From the NCBI GenBank assembly GCA_018712555.1, contig DVGT01000069.1, positions 1 to 41,394 of the forward strand: a stretch of 41,394 nt of DNA. The letters run 5' to 3'. Position 1 is the stretch's first letter; every line of letters starts with the position of its first letter. Under the pieces are notes generated by a model. It ran no database searches, was not told where the DNA came from, and was given only the letters and a program-made list of their open reading frames with translations. Both the position numbers and the translations under genes were made by a program. Shown here one piece after another: positions 1-7,381 of the stretch. Source of the stretch: Faecimorpha stercoravium. Its GTDB lineage: Bacteria; Bacillota; Clostridia; Lachnospirales; Bianqueaceae.

Positions 1-212
1 CGTTTCAATTCCTGCTTGCGCGCGAAGTCTGCCAGGACCTGTTTCACGTCTTTCGAAGGAATGAGCTTTTGCTTGCGCTTGTGATCTTTTGTGTACTGAT
101 AATAGTACTGGGTCTTCTGCGTCCCTTTGGATCGTTTGGCTGAGATGCTGTAGGTCACGCACTGTTTGATTTCCTGCATCAGCTTCGCGATGCGAATGGC
201 AATATCTTCCAT
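1..212 (-). CDS. Small hypothetical protein, N-terminal part (runs off left edge)
   Basis: A reading frame starts with ATG at 212 on the minus strand and stays open to the window edge, giving about 70 residues beginning MEDIAIRIAKLMQEI. The visible part is lysine-, glutamine- and tyrosine-rich, with a TQYYYQY stretch around residues 35-41 and basic patches after it. That layout reminds me of short basic proteins found next to transposases or other mobile genes, but I do not recognise the family and this is only an impression. A GGGGG ribosome binding site lies about 6 bases before the ATG, inside the 3' arm of a perfect hairpin (216-240). The true C-terminus is outside the window. Confidence 0.5.
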   Translation of the reverse strand, partial: MEDIAIRIAKLMQEIKQCVTYSISAKRSKGTQKTQYYYQYTKDHKRKQKLIPSKDVKQVLADFARKQELK

Positions 213-215
213 AAA

Positions 216-240
216 AATCCCCCTTTCGTAAAGGGGGATT
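216..240 (-). promoter_or_regulatory. Perfect 11-bp hairpin over the ribosome binding site of the partial gene
   Basis: AATCCCCCTTT (216-226) and AAAGGGGGATT (230-240) are exact inverted repeats with a 3-base loop. Read as minus-strand RNA, one arm contains the AAAGGGGG Shine-Dalgarno of the gene starting at 212, so the RNA would hide its own ribosome binding site. Such structures are used by mobile elements to limit translation from outside transcripts. Applying that here is inference. Confidence 0.55.
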
Positions 241-282
241 ATAGCACAAAAATGGCTTAATTGCAAGGTTTCTGGGGGACGG

Positions 283-310
283 AGAAGGCTCAGAAAATCC
301 CGAGCCTTCT
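283..310. terminator. Hairpin just after ung, possible terminator
   Basis: AGAAGGCTC (283-291) pairs with GAGCCTTCT (302-310) across a 10-base loop, starting a few bases beyond the ung stop codon. A T-rich run follows only on the plus strand (TTGTTTATT), so for ung transcripts this is a hairpin without a clear U-tract. It most likely marks the 3' end of the minus-strand operon. Confidence 0.5.
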
Positions 311-313
311 TGT

Positions 314-991
314 TTATTCATCTTCGATCTGCCAATCGATTGGCGTCATGCCGTGCCTTTCCAGAAACGCATTCGCCTTTGAAAAATGTCGACATCCGAA
401 GAAGCCGTGATAGGCCGATAGCGGACTGGGATGTGGTGCTTCGAGAATCAGATGCTGAGGATTCGTGATCAGTGCCTTTTTCTCGCGCGCATTTCTGCCC
501 CACAGCAGAAAGACCACCGGCTTCTGCCTTTCATTGAGCAACGAAATGATGTGATCGGTGAAATATTCCCATCCCATTCCTCGATGAGAATTGGCAATGC
601 CCGCACGCACCGTCAAGACTGCGTTCAGGAGCAATACGCCCTGATCTGTCCATTTCTTCAAATAACCTGTATGCGGAATCTTTAATCCCAGATCATTGGC
701 CAGCTCCTGGTAGATATTCTGTAGAGATGGAGGCACCGCGATGCCAGGCTTCACAGAAAAACTCAATCCGTGCGCCTGACCTGGCCCATGATAGGGATCC
801 TGGCCCAGAATCACGACTTTCACATCCTCATAGGCCGTGAAATGCATGGCATTAAAAATATCATACATATCGGGATAAATGGTTCGGGTGCGATATTCCT
901 GCTTTAGGAACTCTCGCAATCGCAGGTAATACTCCTTTTGAAACTCCGGCTGCAGAAGTTCCTGCCAGTCGTTTTGAAATTGTGCTGCCAT
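314..991 (-). CDS. ung: Uracil-DNA glycosylase, family 1
   Basis: Removes uracil from DNA to begin base-excision repair in the cytoplasm. The protein (about 225 residues, the normal family length) has the water-activating motif GQDPYH near residues 64-69, whose Asp is catalytic, and the DNA-intercalation loop HPSPLS near 188-193. The first two codons are both ATG (994 and 991). The second has better spacing from the GAGGT ribosome binding site, so I start there, but 994 is possible. The start overlaps the stop of the upstream amidohydrolase (TGATG), so a housekeeping repair gene appears to be translationally coupled to a carbohydrate operon. The hairpin at 283-310 lies right behind its stop. 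Function is secure. Confidence 0.96.
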   Translation of the reverse strand: MAAQFQNDWQELLQPEFQKEYYLRLREFLKQEYRTRTIYPDMYDIFNAMHFTAYEDVKVVILGQDPYHGPGQAHGLSFSVKPGIAVPPSLQNIYQELANDLGLKIPHTGYLKKWTDQGVLLLNAVLTVRAGIANSHRGMGWEYFTDHIISLLNERQKPVVFLLWGRNAREKKALITNPQHLILEAPHPSPLSAYHGFFGCRHFSKANAFLERHGMTPIDWQIEDE

Positions 992-2145
992 CATGCACCT
1001 CGCCGATCCGATACGATCTTCCCATCCACGATCGTCATCACGCAGTGCGCTTCTATGTCCTCCATGGGATCCCCTGCATATAAAACAATGTCCGCATCTT
1101 TACCTACTTCCAGGGATCCGATACGATCTTCCAGCCCCAGAATCTGTGCCGCGCGAATCGTGATGGCTTTCACCGCTTCCATCGCCGGCAGACCTGCCTT
1201 ATGGGACAACGCCGCGCACAGCGGCAGATACTGACAGGGGATCACAGGATGGTCCGTCATGATGGCGAAGGGAATCCCCGCCTCATAGAGTGCCTTCGGC
1301 GTATCGAACGTCTTATTCGTTAATTCGAATTTAGAACGGCTGCCAAAGGAAGGGCCGACGATGGCCTGTACATTCTCCTCGGCTAATTCGTCGGTGATCA
1401 GATGCCCCTCCGTGCAATGATCCAATGTAAAACGGAGGTGAAACTCCCGCGCAATGCGAATCACTGTGAAAATATCATCCGCTCTATGCGCATGGGCCTT
1501 CAACGGAATCTCCCGTTTTAATACCGGAATCAGAGGCTCCAGCTTGAAGTCTACCGGCGTATCCGGGTCCTTTTCGCGCTTCTTCATATAATTGATGGCC
1601 TCTGTCAGCGTCTGACGCAGCAGTGCTGCCGTACCCATACGAGTAGAGGGCATCTTCTGCTTATTGTTATAGACGCGTTTCGGATTTTCGCCAAAGGCCA
1701 CCTTCATAGCCAGCGGCGCCTTGACAATCATCTTATCCACTCGCCTGCCATAGGTTTTGATCGCAGCAAACTGGCCTCCCACGACATTGGCCGATCCCGG
1801 CCCAGTTGCCACGCAGGTGACGCCGGCGCTGCAGGCTTCTGCCACCGCCCGGTCCGTGGGATTGAATCCATCGATCGCTCGAATTTGCGGTGTGACAGGG
1901 TCTGTCGCCTCATTCACATCATTGCCCTCGAACCCAATGGCCTCTTCGGACATCCCCAGATGACAATGCGCATCAATAAAACCGGGATAGACCCTGAGCC
2001 CTGCTGCATCAATCACTTGCCAGTCCGCCTGCGGCGTAATGGCCGATTCTATTCTCTGGATCTTTCCGTCTTCTACTAAGATATCCACCCGTACAGGCTC
2101 CTCCGCAGTCATCGTATAGACGGTACCATTTTGAATCAAAATCAA
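991..2145 (-). CDS. Amidohydrolase (imidazolonepropionase-like metal-dependent hydrolase)
   Basis: A 384-residue amidohydrolase-superfamily enzyme, probably cytoplasmic, hydrolysing an unknown C-N or C-O bond. The metal-binding HxH motif is in GFIDAHCH (His60, His62). Further ligands fit HAH around 218-220, His243 in LDHCTEGH, and the late Asp298 in IMTDHP. The C-terminal GSLEVGKDADIVLY segment is typical of the composite beta-sandwich domain. The start codon is TTG at 2145, preceded by AAGGAGG at 8-base spacing. It lies 13 bases after the Gfo/Idh gene and overlaps ung, so it belongs to the 4363-314 operon. Substrate cannot be read from the sequence; its partners suggest a modified sugar or N-acyl compound, which is inference. 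Confidence 0.88.
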   Translation of the reverse strand: MILIQNGTVYTMTAEEPVRVDILVEDGKIQRIESAITPQADWQVIDAAGLRVYPGFIDAHCHLGMSEEAIGFEGNDVNEATDPVTPQIRAIDGFNPTDRAVAEACSAGVTCVATGPGSANVVGGQFAAIKTYGRRVDKMIVKAPLAMKVAFGENPKRVYNNKQKMPSTRMGTAALLRQTLTEAINYMKKREKDPDTPVDFKLEPLIPVLKREIPLKAHAHRADDIFTVIRIAREFHLRFTLDHCTEGHLITDELAEENVQAIVGPSFGSRSKFELTNKTFDTPKALYEAGIPFAIMTDHPVIPCQYLPLCAALSHKAGLPAMEAVKAITIRAAQILGLEDRIGSLEVGKDADIVLYAGDPMEDIEAHCVMTIVDGKIVSDRRGA

Positions 2146-2158
2146 CTGAGATTCCTCC

Positions 2159-3229
2159 TTACTTCATCCAAATCTGGGGGCTGGCCTCCAGAACCTTTCC
2201 TTCCTTAGCAGACTGGACCGTGAGCAGCGCCAGATATCGATCCTGCATGGCTTCCGCCAGGCTGTAAAAATCCGGACCGCCCTGTACGTATTCTGCCATT
2301 TTCTGCATGCAGGTCGCCACTGCGATCTCATCATCAAACATACGCGCTGGACGAAATGGATTTTCATAGACCCATCCATCCTGTCCTCGTACACCTCGCA
2401 AGAAGGATCCTTCCAGATTGGTCCCGGCTCCGGTCATCATGCGTTCCAACGAATAGTGTACGGGAGTCAGAAAATCTTCCATATAGTAGACTTCGTCGTC
2501 GTAGACCTCTCCCCGGTCTCCTCGGATATTATAATGCTCCCGGCGAATCCATGCACGGCACTGGTCTCCCTCCAGATCGTTAAATGCCTGCTTTTCCCCA
2601 TAATCCAGATGGAAAACCATCTGCTTGACCGAGATCATTTCCTCGGACACCGGATCCCCGTCGCGGCCCGGTGCGCTCATCCTCTGATGCACATACTGTG
2701 CACCCCAGACCTTAGGCAATGCCATGCCGACACCCAGCGCCTTACGATGCACACTGATGGAATGGTACCCATTGGGCAGATGAAACTGCGTCTGATATAC
2801 CTGCCCGATCTGCCCGGAGGCTGCTACTGCCAGCCGCGCTGCGATCATGGGCTGAAACTGATACTGCTCAGCCACCTGGATCTTCGCCTGCCCACATTGT
2901 TTATAGAACTCTGTCAGGTCTTCCAGGCTATCAGCCGGCGGCGTCTCCATCAGAACCGGCACGCCCATCTCGGCCAACTGCGCCGTAATCTGACGTGCCA
3001 CACCACTTTTGCGTGAAACGGATACCACGACGTAATCCGGCTTTGTCTCCTGCACCAACTGCTCAGGAGAAGCAAACAGCGGAACACCCCATGCACCGGC
3101 ACGTTCCTTCCCTGCCTCAGAATGATAGACCACTCCACATACCTCAAACTGCTGGGGCAGCATTTTCGCTGCCCGCAGGAAAAATCCGGCACGCCATCCC
3201 GTGCCGATGACCCCAATTCTTGTCTTCAT
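2159..3229 (-). CDS. Gfo/Idh/MocA-family oxidoreductase-like protein
   Basis: A 356-residue protein with an N-terminal Rossmann NAD(P)-binding motif (IGVIGTGWRAGF, residues 5-16) and the C-terminal domain expected of glucose-fructose oxidoreductase/inositol dehydrogenase relatives. In the family the segment after the fifth strand usually reads EKP, whose Lys is catalytic. Here it reads METPPA (near residues 94-99), with Thr in place of Lys, so it may not be a classical dehydrogenase. ATG at 3229 follows AAAGGAG at good spacing. It lies 12 bases after the GH105 gene, so the two are co-transcribed. A sugar-derivative oxidation or epimerisation role fits the context, but the substrate is unknown. 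Confidence 0.85.
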   Translation of the reverse strand: MKTRIGVIGTGWRAGFFLRAAKMLPQQFEVCGVVYHSEAGKERAGAWGVPLFASPEQLVQETKPDYVVVSVSRKSGVARQITAQLAEMGVPVLMETPPADSLEDLTEFYKQCGQAKIQVAEQYQFQPMIAARLAVAASGQIGQVYQTQFHLPNGYHSISVHRKALGVGMALPKVWGAQYVHQRMSAPGRDGDPVSEEMISVKQMVFHLDYGEKQAFNDLEGDQCRAWIRREHYNIRGDRGEVYDDEVYYMEDFLTPVHYSLERMMTGAGTNLEGSFLRGVRGQDGWVYENPFRPARMFDDEIAVATCMQKMAEYVQGGPDFYSLAEAMQDRYLALLTVQSAKEGKVLEASPQIWMK

Positions 3230-3241
3230 CTTTCTACTCCT

Positions 3242-4363
3242 TTATTTCATCAGTTCTTCGACTTCCAGACTCGCCCCAATAAAAGCGCCTACGCCCTTTC
3301 CATCATTGCTGATAATCGGCTCACTCATATAGTAGGCAAAGGATCCATCCCGTTTTCCTTCTCCGCCCAGACCAGACACCTGCACGATCTTATTCACATT
3401 GACCAGACCATCCTTCGTCTCCTCAATAAACTGCTCGATCAGTGCCGCATAGGTCTTCTTCACCTGATCCTTATAGGAATCCGGCAAATATCCCTTTCGA
3501 ATCGCTTTCGCAAAAGCGTACACATACATGCAGGACGCGGACGCCTCCAGATAGTTGCCCGGACGGTCTCCCTGATCCAGCACCTGATACCAGCAGAGCT
3601 TCTCCGGATCCTGTACCTTGAACAGGGCTTCGGTACAATCATTGAAGATCTGAATGATGTCCTTCCTGCCCTCATGATCCTGCGGCAGATAGTCCAAGAT
3701 ATCCACCATGGCTGCCATGAACCAGCCCATAGCCCGTCCCCAGAAGTGCGGTGACCACCCTGTCTCCGGATTCGCCCAGAACTGCTCACGCTTCTCGTCC
3801 CAAGCATGATAGCAGAGACCGGTATCCGGATCGACCGTATGCTTATAAATCAAACGCACCTGATTGACCACGTCGTCGAAGAGTTCCGGCTCATCAAACA
3901 TCGCACCATATCTCGCCAGGAACGGAGACGCCATGTAGATTCCATCCAGCCACATCTGCCAGGGATAGATCTGCTTATGCCAGAAGCCGCCTTCTGAAGT
4001 ACGCGGATGCTCTCTGAACTGATCCCGGAACATATCCGCAGCCCTTTTATACTTGGGATCCTTTGTCTCCGCATACAACATCAGAAGCTGCTTTCCATTA
4101 TTGACCAGATCCACGTTATAGGCCTCCCGCTTATAGCCCCGCACACTGGAACCGTCCTCACTGACGAAGGTGTCTACACTATTCTTGATATAATCAAAGT
4201 ATCGGGAATCTCCCGTAAAACGCCACACGCCTTCCATGCCATTCCAGATGACGCCATACTCATAGGCCCAGACTTTGCTCAAAAGCTCGTTTCTGGCCAT
4301 GACACTGTCGCAGACCTTTTTATACCACTGGTTTTTCACTTTTTTCTCAGGATACTTACTCAT
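3242..4363 (-). CDS. GH105 unsaturated glucuronyl/galacturonyl hydrolase (YteR/YesR-like)
   Basis: Hydrolyses the unsaturated uronic acid left at the non-reducing end after pectin or rhamnogalacturonan lyases act; no signal peptide, so it acts in the cytoplasm. The 373-residue protein has the family's (alpha/alpha)6-barrel features: WLDGIYM with the expected catalytic Asp140, and GRAMGW at 209-214, then ASASCMYVYA later. I start at ATG 4363 because AATATGGAGGT lies just ahead of it; an in-frame extension upstream to 4417 would overlap the promoter region. It is the first gene of the operon that continues through Gfo/Idh, amidohydrolase and ung. Family assignment is strong. The exact substrate (rhamnogalacturonan versus other glycans) is inferred from neighbouring rhamnosidase- and arabinosidase-like genes. 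Confidence 0.92.
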   Translation of the reverse strand: MSKYPEKKVKNQWYKKVCDSVMARNELLSKVWAYEYGVIWNGMEGVWRFTGDSRYFDYIKNSVDTFVSEDGSSVRGYKREAYNVDLVNNGKQLLMLYAETKDPKYKRAADMFRDQFREHPRTSEGGFWHKQIYPWQMWLDGIYMASPFLARYGAMFDEPELFDDVVNQVRLIYKHTVDPDTGLCYHAWDEKREQFWANPETGWSPHFWGRAMGWFMAAMVDILDYLPQDHEGRKDIIQIFNDCTEALFKVQDPEKLCWYQVLDQGDRPGNYLEASASCMYVYAFAKAIRKGYLPDSYKDQVKKTYAALIEQFIEETKDGLVNVNKIVQVSGLGGEGKRDGSFAYYMSEPIISNDGKGVGAFIGASLEVEELMK

Positions 4364-4412
4364 ATGTACCTCCATATTATGGTTGATTTCCGGCAATCCG
4401 GATTCTTTCTTT

Positions 4413-4441
4413 ATCATAGCCTACAATGAGACAAAAAACAA
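4413..4441 (-). promoter_or_regulatory. Promoter of the GH105 operon
   Basis: Minus-strand -35 TTGTTT (4436-4441), 17-bp spacer, -10 TATGAT (4413-4418). A small dyad TCCGG-ATTG-CCGGA lies just downstream (about 4388-4401) in the leader and could be an operator or short hairpin; that is speculative. Confidence 0.6.
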
Positions 4442-4459
4442 GTCTTTTCTCGCGAAAAC

Positions 4460-5167
4460 TTAGTGCCCGCCCGGTTTTTGTTCCAGCATGCCTCGCTCGG
4501 AAACAAGATCCGCATGAATCATTCTTGTGAAAATGATGGCGAGGGGAATCAAGGCGATCCAGATGGCTTTCTCCTGCAAAGGATCGCAAAAGAAAGTCAG
4601 TAATACACCCCCAGCAAAGAAACCCGCCAACATGAGAAGATGCAGCATTCCCCGCAGAAAGCCCGCACGATCCCTTTTGCGCATCCACTTGGCAACGCCA
4701 ACCCCGACCTGGCGCACATGATTCGTACAGAACGTTGTCGCCATCGGAATGCCCTCGGCCTGTCGGAAGGTATTATACTGCATAGACGCAATGAAATTGA
4801 CCAGGATCTGCACGATTTGATGGGGCATTTGAAGCGGTATAAAACCGATTCCGAAAAGGACTGCGATCTCGATTCCGATAAGGCATGTATCCCATCGCAC
4901 ATGTCCCAGCTTCTTAAGAGGAGAGGGCAGAATCTCCGATACAAAAGCTCCCAGCATGTAGGCAAAAATGGGAATCAGATAATACACGCCCTCTCCCAGC
5001 CTTCCTTTTCCAAAGGCTATGGACATCATCACGATATTGGCTGTCTGCGCGTTGCAGAAAACCCCACCCCGGAGATTAAACGTGTACGCTCCCATCATCC
5101 CCGCCGCCATGATGAGCAGCCAATAGGTGCTTTTTTGTTCGCATACTAAAAATCTTTTATCCGACAT
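4460..5167 (-). CDS. DUF1275 (YoaK-type) membrane protein
   Basis: A 235-residue integral membrane protein with about six hydrophobic segments and the family hallmark GGVFCNAQTANIV early in the chain, plus a conserved NTFR segment in mid-protein. The function of DUF1275 proteins is not established; some authors regard them as transporters. Start choice: the reading frame is open to 5224, but a near-perfect promoter has its -10 box at 5196-5201, so upstream ATGs cannot be used. ATG 5167 has AAGGGG about 8 bases before it. It stands alone on the minus strand, back-to-back with the glycosidase operon at 5308. Confidence 0.85.
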   Translation of the reverse strand: MSDKRFLVCEQKSTYWLLIMAAGMMGAYTFNLRGGVFCNAQTANIVMMSIAFGKGRLGEGVYYLIPIFAYMLGAFVSEILPSPLKKLGHVRWDTCLIGIEIAVLFGIGFIPLQMPHQIVQILVNFIASMQYNTFRQAEGIPMATTFCTNHVRQVGVGVAKWMRKRDRAGFLRGMLHLLMLAGFFAGGVLLTFFCDPLQEKAIWIALIPLAIIFTRMIHADLVSERGMLEQKPGGH

Positions 5168-5195
5168 ATCCTTCGCCCCTTCGCATTTTTTCTCC

Positions 5196-5224
5196 ATTGT
5201 AGCCCGGTCTTCCTGTTTTGTCAA
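5196..5224 (-). promoter_or_regulatory. Promoter of the DUF1275 gene
   Basis: Minus-strand -35 TTGACA (5219-5224, consensus), 17-bp spacer, -10 TACAAT (5196-5201). It decides the start of the DUF1275 gene. It lies about 15 bp from the divergent promoter at 5240-5268, so the two could share a regulator. Confidence 0.8.
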
Positions 5225-5239
5225 TTCTTAACTTTTGTA

Positions 5240-5268
5240 TTTACCTTTCCTCATGGATTTGGTATAAT
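5240..5268 (+). promoter_or_regulatory. Promoter of the six-hairpin glycosidase / GH42 / ispD operon
   Basis: -35 TTTACC (5240-5245), 17-bp spacer, -10 TATAAT (5263-5268) with an extended TGG before it (5260-5262). Confidence 0.75.
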
Positions 5269-5307
5269 GGGGGCAACTTCTTAATGTATAGAAAGGATGT
5301 TTCACCT

Positions 5308-7362
5308 ATGGCAAAAATCAATCGCAAGGCCGTTGTAGAACAGTATTCACCGGTCAACACCGTATGGGACGCCTATTCCCCCTTCAGCGTTGGCAATGGC
5401 GAATTCGCCTTCAATGCGGATATGACGGGACTTCAGACTTTCAGTCGCTTTCACGAGCCCGGTATTCCCCTTCTGACTCAGGCACAATGGGGATGGCATA
5501 CCACGCCTTATAAAAAAGATCAGGAAAAATTTGACTATCATCTGATGGCTCGGACGCTGTATTCGAATGGAAAGCGGGATGTTCCCTATGTCACAAAGCC
5601 CGGATTTCAGAAGACAGAATTCGACTGGCTGCGTCAGAACCCCCATAAGTTTCATATGGGACGTCTGGCCTTCGCTTTTCCCGGGGATCAGCCTGTACCG
5701 GAACAAACAGAAATCGAGAGCCCCTATCAGCGTCTGAATCTGTGGGAGGGTACGATCGACAGCCGCTTCACCTACCATGGAAAAAGCGTTGAGGTATGCA
5801 CCTGGGTGCATCCGGCCATGGATATGCTTTCTGTTTCGATTCGTTCCTCTCTATTGCAGGAAGGCTTGAAGCTGATTCTGGACTTTCCTGCGCCTGCTCC
5901 TAGTCGCACCGGAGCGGAATGGACTTCTCCGGATTCTCACAAGAGTGTCATTACTCGCAGGGATGAGGATCGTACCGAGATCCTGCGCATGATCGACGCG
6001 GATCGGTATTTTGTGACACTGCTCCCGGATGCTGACGGATACGTGGAAGAACGCGGCGCCCATCATTTTGAGATCACCACCGTGGCAGACACGCTGGAAC
6101 TGCGGCTCGTATTCACCCAGAAGCCATCTCCGCAGGAGATTCCGTCGATGCAGGAGTCTCTCGTGGCCTGTAAAAAACACTGGGAACATTTCTGGTCTCA
6201 CGGCGGATTTGTGAATATCCCCAATGGCGGCGCCCAGGGAACAGAACTCATGCGCCGCATCATCCTCTCGCAATATCAGACCGCGATCAACTGTTCCGGT
6301 TCTCTGCCGCCTCAGGAGACAGGCCTGGTCATGAACAGCTGGTACGGCAAGTTCCATCTGGAGATGCATTACTGGCACGCTGCCCATTTTGCCAGCTGGA
6401 GCCGTCCTGAACTGTTGAAAAAGAGCCTGTGGTACTATCAGTCCATTCTGCCTAAGGCTATAGAACTGGCTTCCTCACAGGGTTATAAGGGTGCTCGTTG
6501 GCCTAAGATGACAGATGCCTCCGGCGTGGACAGTCCTTCTCCCATCGGTCCGCTTCTGATCTGGCAGCAGCCGCACCCGCTGTATTATGCCGAGCTGATC
6601 TATCGTGCGTGTCCTACGCGGGATGTATTGGAGTGTTATCTGGAAATCGTTCTGAAGACCGCGGAGTTCATGGCGGATTACGCCCGTTGGGATGAGGACC
6701 GCAAGTGCTATGTGCTTGGCCCCGGCATGATTCCCTCCCAGGAGAACCATAAGCCCAATATTGTCATGAACCCGCCATACGAGCTGGAATACTGGGCCTA
6801 TGGCCTGCATACCGCCAATGAATGGCTGAAGCGCCTCGGCGAGCCCATCAACGAAGAATGGGAACGGATTGCTTCCCATATGGCGCCGGCTCCTGTCAAA
6901 GAGGGTCTGTATCTGGCGCATGAAAACTGCCCGGACACCTATACAGAACTCTTCAATCGCGACCATCCTTCCATGGTTGCCGCCATGGGTATGCTGCCCG
7001 GCAATAGCATCGACCCTGCGATCATGGAGAATACGCTGAAGAAGGTGCTGACCGGCGGATGGCGTATGGACGAGATCTGGGGTTGGGATTTCCCAATGCT
7101 GGCCATGTGCGCCGCCAGATTGGGACTGCCCCAGACTGCGGTAGAATGCCTGCTCTATGATTCTTCCAAGAACGTGTATCTGAACAACGGCCACAACAAA
7201 CAGGCGGATCGTGCGGACATCCCCTGCTATCTGCCCGGTAACGGCGCGCTGCTTCTTGCCGTCGGACTAATGTGCGCCGGATGGGATGGCTGCGCAGAAG
7301 ACACCCCTGGATTCCCCAAGGATTGGAACGTGGAATGGGAAGATATTCTGCCCCTTCCCTGA
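5308..7362 (+). CDS. Six-hairpin glycosidase-like protein (alpha/alpha barrel), family not assigned
   Basis: A 684-residue protein without a signal peptide. The N-terminal half begins with a VGNGEFAFNADMTGLQTF block (about residues 30-47), the style of the beta-sandwich domain in GH65/GH78/GH95-type enzymes. The second half is rich in aromatic helices, including EMHYWHAAHFASW around residue 352 and NPPYELEYWAYG near 487, which fits an (alpha/alpha)6 toroid. I cannot place it in one CAZy family or name its catalytic acid. I use ATG 5308 with AAAGGA upstream; earlier in-frame codons lie within the promoter. It is first in an operon with a GH42 enzyme, 19 bases away. A role in trimming plant oligosaccharides inside the cell is likely but inferred. 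Confidence 0.75.
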   Translation: MAKINRKAVVEQYSPVNTVWDAYSPFSVGNGEFAFNADMTGLQTFSRFHEPGIPLLTQAQWGWHTTPYKKDQEKFDYHLMARTLYSNGKRDVPYVTKPGFQKTEFDWLRQNPHKFHMGRLAFAFPGDQPVPEQTEIESPYQRLNLWEGTIDSRFTYHGKSVEVCTWVHPAMDMLSVSIRSSLLQEGLKLILDFPAPAPSRTGAEWTSPDSHKSVITRRDEDRTEILRMIDADRYFVTLLPDADGYVEERGAHHFEITTVADTLELRLVFTQKPSPQEIPSMQESLVACKKHWEHFWSHGGFVNIPNGGAQGTELMRRIILSQYQTAINCSGSLPPQETGLVMNSWYGKFHLEMHYWHAAHFASWSRPELLKKSLWYYQSILPKAIELASSQGYKGARWPKMTDASGVDSPSPIGPLLIWQQPHPLYYAELIYRACPTRDVLECYLEIVLKTAEFMADYARWDEDRKCYVLGPGMIPSQENHKPNIVMNPPYELEYWAYGLHTANEWLKRLGEPINEEWERIASHMAPAPVKEGLYLAHENCPDTYTELFNRDHPSMVAAMGMLPGNSIDPAIMENTLKKVLTGGWRMDEIWGWDFPMLAMCAARLGLPQTAVECLLYDSSKNVYLNNGHNKQADRADIPCYLPGNGALLLAVGLMCAGWDGCAEDTPGFPKDWNVEWEDILPLP

Positions 7363-7381
7363 TCACAGATAGGAGGTCACC

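Noticed and set aside
2456..3016. 186-codon frame opposite the Gfo/Idh-like gene
   Set aside because: No ribosome binding site or family motif; explained by the codon pattern of the real gene on the other strand.
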